Assembly (NCBI GenBank): GCA_019090225.1
Contig: JAHRWI010000356.1
Coordinates: 1 to 6,621, forward strand
DNA length: 6,621 nt
Origin: Porticoccaceae bacterium
Lineage (GTDB): Bacteria; Pseudomonadota; Gammaproteobacteria; Pseudomonadales; Porticoccaceae
Reading direction: 5' to 3'
Shown here piece by piece: positions 1 to 4,484 of the stretch. A program made the translations under genes and the position numbers. Every line of letters begins with the position of its first letter. The stretch's first letter is position 1. Below the pieces are notes generated by a model that did not search any database, had not been told where the DNA came from, and worked only from the letters and a program-made list of their open reading frames with translations.

Positions 1-192
1 AAATTTACCAAAATCCATAAACCATTTGCCTTCAGCCTCATGAATATCCTGGATTCTAAGATCACTAAAGCCCACAGTGCGAACACGCGCCCCTAGTCCA
101 TCTCTAGTAATTTTATTAAGTAAGTCGGCCAGACCACCGCGATTTTCTAATATGATCACACTAAAAGCATGAACTTTCATTTTTTCCGCCAC
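1..192 (-). CDS. Unrecognised protein, N-terminal 64 residues only (continues off the left edge)
   Basis: An open minus-strand frame begins near 192 and is still open at base 1, so only the N-terminus is visible. I prefer the GTG at 192: AAGGAGG (203-197) lies 4 bases before it but 16 bases before the in-frame ATG at 180, which is too far for normal initiation. Past the ATG the protein begins MKVHAFSVIILENRGG, a probable beta-strand, then a helix-like stretch (about residues 19-28) and a charged stretch, with WFMDFGKF at the visible end. There is no signal peptide or membrane segment. A sigma70-like promoter at 261-289 would give a leader of about 60 bases. I do not recognise the family. Its position next to toxin-antitoxin genes suggests an accessory gene, which is inference only. 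Confidence 0.7.
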   Translation of the reverse strand, partial: MAEKMKVHAFSVIILENRGGLADLLNKITRDGLGARVRTVGFSDLRIQDIHEAEGKWFMDFGKF

Positions 193-260
193 AAATCCTC
201 CTTAATAATAGCCTGTCGACTGTATGTTACTGCAATTCAACAATGAGATTAGGTGTTCTT

Positions 261-289
261 TATATAGTTTCCTTTGCCAGTATTCTCAA
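261..289 (-). promoter_or_regulatory. Sigma70-like promoter for the left-edge gene
   Basis: On the minus strand TTGAGA (289-284) and TATATA (266-261) are separated by exactly 17 bases. Transcription would start near 254, about 60 bases before the GTG start at 192. The match is good by eye, but no start site has been measured. Confidence 0.55.
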
Positions 290-317
290 CACAAATCAGG
301 GGCAGGTCTAGAGCGGA

Positions 318-362
318 TGCCCAAGAGAACGCGGGGGTCTATAGCGCTGATCTCTTTGGGCA
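318..362. repeat. 45-bp imperfect inverted repeat in the intergenic region
   Basis: TGCCCAAGAGA (318-328) pairs with TCTCTTTGGGCA (351-362) with one bulged base. CGC (330-332) can extend the pairing with GCG (344-346), leaving a loop of about 11 bases. No T-run follows on either strand, so it does not look like a rho-independent terminator. The arms also overlap an imperfect direct repeat, GGTCTAGAGCG (305-315) and GGTCTATAGCG (336-346). It lies between the two divergent transcription units. The function is unknown: a folded RNA, a protein-binding site or a recombination relic are all possible. Confidence 0.6.
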
Positions 363-387
363 ACTAATTTGCTGCAAAAATCTTTAA

Positions 388-408
388 TCACATGATTGCA
401 TAATGTGA
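388..408. promoter_or_regulatory. Inverted repeat TCACAT-N9-ATGTGA, possible regulator site
   Basis: Perfect 6-base arms lie at 388-393 and 403-408 in an AT-rich setting, about 80 bases upstream of brnT and about 130 bases upstream of the minus-strand transcription start. The arms are the CRP half-sites in the wrong orientation (CRP sites read TGTGA-N6-TCACA), so a CRP site is not claimed. It could bind another dimeric regulator or be chance. Confidence 0.3.
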
Positions 409-451
409 CACTGAGCCTCGCCTCCCCCCCCACACCCCGTTCATGGACATC

Positions 452-478
452 TTGCCAGTTGAGTAAAAAAGGTATACT
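452..478 (+). promoter_or_regulatory. Probable brnTA promoter
   Basis: TTGCCA (452-457) and TATACT (473-478) are separated by 15 bases, short of the usual 17, but the -10 box is strong. Transcription would start near 485, one or two bases before the ATG at 487, so the transcript would be leaderless or nearly so. This fits the lack of a Shine-Dalgarno sequence. The promoter lies within the proposed operator at 460-494. Confidence 0.5.
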
Positions 479-494
479 TTTCACTCATGAGTGA
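460..494. promoter_or_regulatory. Proposed BrnA/BrnTA operator: TGAGTG half-sites over the promoter and start codon
   Basis: TGAGTAAAAA (460-469) and TTTTCACTCA (478-487) form an inverted repeat with one mismatch, framing the -10 box. Directly abutting, TCACTCATGAGTGA (481-494) is a perfect 14-bp palindrome centred on the start-codon region. The half-site TGAGTG/CACTCA therefore occurs three times (460, 482 and 488), once with a final A. Antitoxins with a ribbon-helix-helix fold commonly repress their own promoter by binding such repeats, and BrnTA is known to be autoregulated. That this is the operator is inference from position and symmetry. Confidence 0.55.
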
Positions 495-750
495 TTTTGA
501 GTTCGACGATGATAAGAGCCAGGCCAACCTGGAAAAACATGGGATCGACTTCCGTGTAGCTCAGGCGCTCTGGAAAGATCCCGATCTTTTGCAAATCCAG
601 GCAAAATCCGAAAGTGAGCGTCGATTCCTTGTGGTAGGTCGTATCGGTGACAAACACTGGTCAGCTGTCGCCACACTCAGAAACGAGAGAATTCGCATAA
701 TCTCGGTTAGGCGATCCCGAAATAAAGAGGTAGAGCTATATGAAAGCTAA
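487..750 (+). CDS. brnT: BrnT family toxin of a type II toxin-antitoxin system
   Basis: The 87-residue protein has the BrnT (DUF497) layout: N-terminal FEFDDDKSQANLEKHGI (4-20), matching the family pattern F-D-x-x-K-x-x-x-N-x-x-K-H-G; a central strand around FLVVGRIG (47-54); and a C-terminal block RIRIISVRRSRNKEVELYE (68-86) with the usual basic cluster R75/R76 and the late tyrosine. BrnT proteins adopt a RelE-like fold and block translation by cleaving RNA; that activity here is inferred from family. Length is normal and nothing conserved is obviously missing. The start has no Shine-Dalgarno and lies one or two bases after the predicted transcription start, suggesting leaderless translation. 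The 3' end overlaps the antitoxin gene by 11 bases in another frame, and toxin-before-antitoxin order is typical of this family. Confidence 0.9.
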   Translation: MSDFEFDDDKSQANLEKHGIDFRVAQALWKDPDLLQIQAKSESERRFLVVGRIGDKHWSAVATLRNERIRIISVRRSRNKEVELYES

Positions 751-982
751 GGAATTTGATAAAAAGTTTGACGAAGGCAAAGAAGACATCCTTGCTGATC
801 TCGATCTTTCGACCGCGCGCCGACCTAACCGAGAGCAAAAGCGTATCAATGTCGATTTCCCATCCTGGGTGGTCGACTCTTTAGATCGTGAAGCAGCCCG
901 TATCGGCGTTACTCGCCAGTCGATTATTAAAGTCTGGTTGGTTGAACGTCTCAATGCTGAGGCTGCTAATAAGTCAAACTAG
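740..982 (+). CDS. brnA: BrnA/CopG-type antitoxin partner of BrnT
   Basis: The 80-residue protein has a charged N-terminal segment (1-34), which probably wraps the toxin, followed by a ribbon-helix-helix DNA-binding fold. The fold reads as a strand KRINVDFP (34-41), a first helix SWVVDSLDREAARIG (42-56), a VTR turn, and a second helix QSIIKVWLVERL (60-71). It should neutralise BrnT by direct binding and repress the shared promoter, most likely through the TGAGTG repeats at 460-494. AGAGG at 726-730, inside brnT, is a usable ribosome binding site 9 bases before the ATG. The 11-base overlap with brnT suggests coupled translation. The ribbon-helix-helix part looks more CopG-like than the classic BrnA (DUF4415) type; such antitoxins are commonly annotated as BrnA because of their partner. 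Confidence 0.88.
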   Translation: MKAKEFDKKFDEGKEDILADLDLSTARRPNREQKRINVDFPSWVVDSLDREAARIGVTRQSIIKVWLVERLNAEAANKSN

Positions 983-1013
983 CGCACGCCGTATACAGTG
1001 CCGATAGTTGAGC
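973..1013. repeat. Imperfect inverted repeat at the brnA 3' end, weakly attC-like
   Basis: GTCAAACTAGCGCAC (973-987) pairs with GTGCCGATAGTTGAGC (998-1013), with unpaired or bulged bases and a loop of about 10. The left arm contains the brnA stop codon. The right end GTTGAGC fits the integron core-site pattern GTTRRRY, while the left end GTCAAAC misses RYYYAAC by one base. At 41 bp it is shorter than known attC sites (about 57 or more). No T-run follows, so it is a poor terminator. An RNA-stabilising hairpin or a cassette relic are both open. Confidence 0.4.
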
Positions 1014-1035
1014 GGCTACGTGCCTTGTGCCTACA

Positions 1036-1101
1036 TTAGCCCCGTGTGTTTACCAAAAGGTTGGAAGTCTTTATTTTTAAACCCTGTAGTATCTCCTGAG
1101 C
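1036..1101 (-). pseudogene. vapC: Probable remnant of a VapC PIN-domain toxin
   Basis: Two bases after the vapB stop, a 21-codon minus-strand stretch reads AQEILQG followed by lysine- and leucine-rich residues, ending in TAA at 1038-1036. QEILQG closely matches the motif around the second conserved acidic residue of VapC PIN domains that partner this type of VapB (ExLQG, usually about residues 40-50). The first catalytic aspartate (VDTSVWI-type start) and everything after the remnant are absent, so no active nuclease is encoded. This fits an internal deletion of vapC soon after vapB. The match is only six residues, so chance cannot be excluded. Confidence 0.4.
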
Positions 1102-1103
1102 AA

Positions 1104-1301
1104 TTATCTATCCGAGGATCTCATTTCTTGAAGGTCGCCTTCCCACTGCAAGCGACCTCTAAACTTTTTCAGGCCTTCCTGTTTTTTTAGCTTTATTAAA
1201 GCCTTAAGGCCAAGCTCTACGACCTCTCTTTTGGTCTCTGCCCCTGTGGCTTTAAGAGCGTCCTCCATCAGTTTGGAGTCGATAACGATACTAATTCTCA
1301 T
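1104..1301 (-). CDS. vapB: VapB family antitoxin (DUF2191 type), without an intact toxin
   Basis: The 65-residue protein begins MRISIVIDSKLMEDALKATG, the family's ribbon-helix-helix strand and first helix, continues with the second helix (ETKREVVELGLKALIKL, 22-38), and ends in the characteristic toxin-binding tail FRGRLQWEGDLQEMR (47-61). Length and ends are normal, so the gene itself looks intact. VapB would bind and neutralise a VapC ribonuclease and repress its own promoter. No vapC follows; only a possible fragment is visible at 1036-1101. The start is 30 bases after the aldo/keto reductase stop on the same strand, with a weak GGTGA ribosome binding site, so some read-through transcription is possible. 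It could now serve as an anti-addiction antitoxin or a regulator in trans, which is speculative. Confidence 0.85.
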   Translation of the reverse strand: MRISIVIDSKLMEDALKATGAETKREVVELGLKALIKLKKQEGLKKFRGRLQWEGDLQEMRSSDR

Positions 1302-1314
1302 TAGTTCACCGAGT

Positions 1315-1330
1315 ATGTATAAATGTGTAA
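1315..1330. promoter_or_regulatory. Tandem octamer ATGTATAA/ATGTGTAA upstream of vapB
   Basis: Two abutting 8-base direct repeats (1315-1322 and 1323-1330) differ at one position and lie 14-29 bases upstream of the vapB start. Their position suits an autoregulatory operator for a ribbon-helix-helix antitoxin, but they are short and AT-rich, so this is tentative. Confidence 0.3.
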
Positions 1331-1331
1331 A

Positions 1332-2282
1332 TCAATACCGCCCACCCTCAGCCGTAGGTAAATTGGCCCGAATATCCGCAAGCTCCGCATCACTAAAATT
1401 AATACTCAATGCCGCGAGATTTTCTTCCAGTCGCGATACTTTGCGCGTGCCGGGTATAGGGAAGATATCGTCACCCTGATTAAGCACCCAGGCCAGTGCT
1501 ACCTGCGCAGAGGTAATACCTTTTTCTTTGCCAATATTCTCTATCAGTTGGAGGAAGGCTTTATTTTTTTCCAGGGTGTCTTCCTGAAACCGGGGGCCGT
1601 TTAATCTGAAATCTCCGTCTTCCAGGGAATCGCGGGAGGTGATTGCGCCGGTAAGGAAGCCTCGGCCCAAGGGACTGTATGCGACAAAGCCAATGTTGAG
1701 TTCGCGGCAGGTAGCGAGGATGTCGGCTTCGACATCGCGGCTCCACATGGAGTATTCGGTTTGCAGGGCGGTGATCGTTGTTTCACGGCTGGCTTTTTGC
1801 AGGTCTTCTGAGCTGGCTTCACTGAGGCCAATAAAGCGCACCTTGCCGGCATCGACCAGGTCTTTCATGGCACCGACGGTTTCTTCGATGGGTACATTGG
1901 GATCGACGCGGTGGGCGTAATAAAGGTCGATGACTTCGGTATCGAGTCTTTTCAGGCTGGCTTCGCAGGATTTTTTGATATAGGCGGGACTACAGTCGAT
2001 ACCGGGAAAACCGCCTTTTTCATCACGAATAATGCCGAACTTTGTTGCCAGTACGACCTGGTTCCACTTGCCCGCAAAGGCCTTGCCGATTAATTCTTCG
2101 TTGTGGCCGACACCGTACATGTCGGCGGTATCGAAAAAATTGACGCCGAGGTCGATGGCGCTGTGGAGGGTTTCTATGGATTTTTGATCGTCACTTTCGC
2201 CGTAAAACTCGGACATACCCATGCAGCCGAGGCCGAGCCGGTTGATCTTGAGTGAGCTGCTGCCTATTTGTGTTTGTTTCAT
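1332..2282 (-). CDS. NADPH-dependent aldo/keto reductase
   Basis: The 316-residue cytosolic (beta/alpha)8-barrel oxidoreductase would reduce an aldehyde or ketone with NADPH; the substrate cannot be told from sequence. The catalytic tetrad is complete: D51 and Y56 in FFDTADMYG (49-57), K81 in LATKFG (78-83) and H124 in YYAHRVD (121-127). Other landmarks are LGLGCMGMS (16-24), GKVRFIGLSE, a YSPLGRGFLTG segment, and a C-terminal IPIPGTRKVSRLEEN coenzyme loop typical of NADP binding. It resembles the YakC/AKR13-like group, including the short C-terminal tail ending GGRY. The start is supported by AGGGGA ending 8 bases before the ATG. It is divergent from ubiD, with repeated TTTGAATTAG boxes in between. 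vapB lies 30 bases downstream and no terminator was seen between them. Confidence 0.93.
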   Translation of the reverse strand: MKQTQIGSSSLKINRLGLGCMGMSEFYGESDDQKSIETLHSAIDLGVNFFDTADMYGVGHNEELIGKAFAGKWNQVVLATKFGIIRDEKGGFPGIDCSPAYIKKSCEASLKRLDTEVIDLYYAHRVDPNVPIEETVGAMKDLVDAGKVRFIGLSEASSEDLQKASRETTITALQTEYSMWSRDVEADILATCRELNIGFVAYSPLGRGFLTGAITSRDSLEDGDFRLNGPRFQEDTLEKNKAFLQLIENIGKEKGITSAQVALAWVLNQGDDIFPIPGTRKVSRLEENLAALSINFSDAELADIRANLPTAEGGRY

Positions 2283-2304
2283 GCTGGCATTCCCCTGACT
2301 GTTT

Positions 2305-2340
2305 AAACTAGCTTGTTTGAATTAGTTTATTTTGAATTAG
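2305..2340. promoter_or_regulatory. Repeated boxes upstream of the aldo/keto reductase gene, candidate operator
   Basis: TTTGAATTAG occurs exactly twice (2316-2325 and 2331-2340), 15 bases apart. An inverted repeat AAACTA (2305-2310)/TAGTTT (2323-2328) overlaps the first copy. The array starts 23 bases upstream of the reductase ATG, where its promoter should lie. Many aldo/keto reductase genes are controlled by a regulator sensing the toxic carbonyl or quinone substrate, so this could be such a site. The regulator is not in the window. Confidence 0.45.
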
Positions 2341-2404
2341 CGCGCTACATTAACATAGCAAAGCGCCAGACGATGCGGCAAGTGGGGCCTCAGCTGCTTG
2401 CATT

Positions 2405-2430
2405 CGCCAGGCGTTGCGGCAACACTGGCG
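2405..2430 (+). repeat. Hairpin in the ubiD leader
   Basis: CGCCAG (2405-2410) pairs with CTGGCG (2425-2430), and inside it GTTG (2413-2416) pairs with CAAC (2420-2423) around a 3-base loop, with small bulges. The stem of about 10 bp ends 39 bases before the ubiD ATG. No T-run follows, so it is not a terminator. If transcription begins upstream, it would fold in the mRNA leader. Its presence supports treating 2398-2469 as non-coding even though the frame is open. Confidence 0.5.
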
Positions 2431-2469
2431 CGCTTGTTGATTCCATCATTTGCAGGCCAGACGAGCACC

Positions 2470-3939
2470 ATGAAATATTCCGATTTGCGTGATTTTATTA
2501 ACTTTCTCGAACAGCGTGGCGAGCTTAAACGTATTAGCGTCGAGGTGGATCCCTATCTGGAAATCACCGAGATTTGCGACCGGGTATTAAAGTCCGGTGG
2601 CCCGGCGCTGTTATTTGAAAATCCCAAAGGCTTCGATATTCCCGTGCTCGCTAATTTGTTTGGCACACCCGAACGCGTCGCCCTGGGTATGGGCCAGGAA
2701 AGCACTGAAGCTTTGCGGGACGTCGGCAAGCTGCTGGCCTTTTTGAAAGAACCTGAGCCGCCCAAAGGCATTAAGGATTTATGGGACAAGCGCGAGTCCT
2801 TTAAGCCGGTCCTAAATATGCCGGTGAATGTCGTTAAGAAAGCGCCCTGTCAGGACATCGTGCTCGAAGGCGACGAGGTAGACCTCAGCAAACTACCCAT
2901 TCAAACCTGCTGGCCGGAGGATGCCGGGCCGCTGATTACCTGGCCTTTGGTGGTCACCCGTGGGCCGGAGAAAGAGCGGCAGAACCTGGGTATTTACCGT
3001 ATGCAGGTAATCGGCAAGAACCGGGTGATTATGCGCTGGCTGGCCCAGCGGGGCGGAGCGCTGGACTTTCGCGAGTGGCAACAGGCTCATCCCGGTGAAG
3101 CTTTCCCCATTGCTGTGGCCCTGGGTGCTGACCCAGCGACAATCCTCGGTGCGGTGACGCCGGTGCCGGATACCCTATCGGAATATGCCTTTGCTGGTTT
3201 ACTGCGCGGCGAGAAGACCGCCGTGACCCAATGCCTGGGTAGCGACTTACAGGTGCCCGCCAGTGCGGAGTTTATTCTCGAAGGCCACATTGCCCCGGAT
3301 GACGAAGCCGACGAAGGCCCCTTTGGTGATCACACTGGCTATTACAACGAAGTCGAGCGCTTTCCGGTGATGACCATTGAGCGTATCACTCATCGCAAAG
3401 ATCCGATCTATCACAGCACCTATACGGGCAGGCCGCCAGATGAACCGGCGATTCTCGGCCTTGCTCTTAACGAAGTCTTTGTGCCTTTGTTGCAAAAACA
3501 ATTCCCGGAAATAACTGACTTTTACCTGCCGCCCGAAGGTTGCTCCTACCGCTTTGCCGTAGTCACCATGAAGAAGCAATACCCCGGCCACGCTAAGCGG
3601 GTAATGATGGGCGTGTGGTCTTTCCTCCGCCAGTTTATGTACACCAAATTTGTGGTCGTCACCGATGACGATGTCGATGCCCGCAACTGGGAGGATGTCA
3701 TCTGGGCCATGACCACGCGCATGGACCCGGCACGGGATACGGTGATGATTGAGAACACACCGATCGATTATCTCGACTTTGCCTCGCCGGTTTCTGGGCT
3801 TGGCTCGAAAGTTGGCTTTGATGCTACCAACAAGTGGCCTGCGGAGACGCAACGGGAATGGGGCAGGCCTATTGCCATGACGCCGGAAGTTAAGAGCCGC
3901 GTAGATGAAATTTTGGCCGGGCTAGATTTGCTCGACTAG
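2470..3939 (+). CDS. ubiD: 4-hydroxy-3-polyprenylbenzoate decarboxylase UbiD
   Basis: UbiD removes the carboxyl group from 4-hydroxy-3-polyprenylbenzoate in ubiquinone biosynthesis, using the prenylated FMN made by UbiX. The 489-residue protein matches E. coli UbiD with an offset of three: metal ligands N172 and E238, prenyl-FMN contacts IYR (175-177), RWL (189-191) and RG (194-195), and the proton donor D287 in GPFGDHTGYY (283-292). MRWLAQRGGALDF (188-200) is a family signature. I chose the ATG at 2470 because MKYSDLRDFINFLEQRGELKRI matches the conserved UbiD N-terminus. The frame is open further upstream to a TTG at 2398, but those 24 residues are unlike UbiD and cover a hairpin. The ribosome binding site (ACGAG) is weak. 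No ubiX or other ubiquinone gene is in the window. It converges with the repair genes across a 42-base gap. Confidence 0.96.
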   Translation: MKYSDLRDFINFLEQRGELKRISVEVDPYLEITEICDRVLKSGGPALLFENPKGFDIPVLANLFGTPERVALGMGQESTEALRDVGKLLAFLKEPEPPKGIKDLWDKRESFKPVLNMPVNVVKKAPCQDIVLEGDEVDLSKLPIQTCWPEDAGPLITWPLVVTRGPEKERQNLGIYRMQVIGKNRVIMRWLAQRGGALDFREWQQAHPGEAFPIAVALGADPATILGAVTPVPDTLSEYAFAGLLRGEKTAVTQCLGSDLQVPASAEFILEGHIAPDDEADEGPFGDHTGYYNEVERFPVMTIERITHRKDPIYHSTYTGRPPDEPAILGLALNEVFVPLLQKQFPEITDFYLPPEGCSYRFAVVTMKKQYPGHAKRVMMGVWSFLRQFMYTKFVVVTDDDVDARNWEDVIWAMTTRMDPARDTVMIENTPIDYLDFASPVSGLGSKVGFDATNKWPAETQREWGRPIAMTPEVKSRVDEILAGLDLLD

Positions 3940-3981
3940 CGCTCAACGCATTTCAATCGATGCTTCGTCCAGGAGAGGACT

Positions 3982-4470
3982 CTAGCTTTTCTCATGATTT
4001 AACAACCAACGCTTGGTATCCAACCCACCGGCAAACCCTGTTAGTGAGCCATCACTTCCAATAATGCGGTGACAGGGTATAACGATAGGAATTCGATTTT
4101 TATTATTAGCCATGCCCACCGCCCGCGAGGCTTTTGGATTACCGATGGCGACGGCGACATCCCGGTAACTGGCGGTAGCGCCATAGGCTATCTTCTGCAG
4201 TTGCGCCCAGACACCTTGTTGAAAGTCGGTGCCTTTGAGGCTTAGGGGCAGATCAAACGTCTTTAGTCGACCATTAAAGTACGCATCCAACTGTTCAATT
4301 GCCTGCTTGATAAACCGGTTGGAGCTGTCGGCCTGAGACGTTAACAGCCCGGTTTTGTTGGGAAAGCGTATTTCTGTAATGCCTTTGTTGTCCGCCAAAA
4401 TGGTGAGTTTGCCAATGGGGCTGTCCATGATTGTAGACGCGCTAGCTTGGGGCTGATTGGGCTTCGACAT
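3982..4470 (-). CDS. ogt: Methylated-DNA--protein-cysteine methyltransferase (O6-methylguanine repair)
   Basis: This 162-residue suicide enzyme transfers the methyl group from O6-methylguanine (and O4-methylthymine) in DNA to its own cysteine. The acceptor is C133 in IPCHR (131-135). Other family features are FQQGVWAQLQKIAYGATASYRDVA (83-106), the helix-turn-helix with arginine finger R116 in SRAVGMANNKN, and the C-terminal GFAGGLDTKRWLL (145-157). Position 126 is R where the family usually has P (N-P before the PCHR strand), a small oddity. The first 14 residues are not conserved-looking; the ATG coding M15 (MDSPIGKLT) is an alternative start, and ribosome binding sites are weak for both. 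It begins 14 bases after the Ada/AlkA fusion gene, so they almost certainly share a transcript, with this protein supplying what the C-terminal half of E. coli Ada does. Confidence 0.93.
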   Translation of the reverse strand: MSKPNQPQASASTIMDSPIGKLTILADNKGITEIRFPNKTGLLTSQADSSNRFIKQAIEQLDAYFNGRLKTFDLPLSLKGTDFQQGVWAQLQKIAYGATASYRDVAVAIGNPKASRAVGMANNKNRIPIVIPCHRIIGSDGSLTGFAGGLDTKRWLLNHEKS

Positions 4471-4484
4471 TATTTTTCCAGGTT

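Noticed and set aside
1008..1190. Open plus-strand frame of 60 codons downstream of brnA
   Set aside because: It overlaps vapB antisense, has no ribosome binding site and resembles no family; vapB on the other strand explains the region.
1171..1211. Inverted repeat AGGCCTT/AAGGCC and a T7 run as a terminator
   Set aside because: It lies within the lysine-rich coding part of vapB, with the T-run inside the loop, not after the stem.
2398..2469. N-terminal extension of UbiD from a TTG start
   Set aside because: The family starts at MKY(S/N)DLRDF; the extension is unlike UbiD, starts with a rare codon and contains a hairpin.
3247..3852. Long 201-codon minus-strand open frame inside ubiD
   Set aside because: It is a shadow of the GC-rich ubiD coding frame; UbiD conservation across the whole stretch shows which strand is coding.
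3967..3990. Possible terminator between ubiD and ogt (GTCC/GGAC then TTTT)
   Set aside because: The stem is only 4 bp and the T-run is short and offset, so it is too weak to call.
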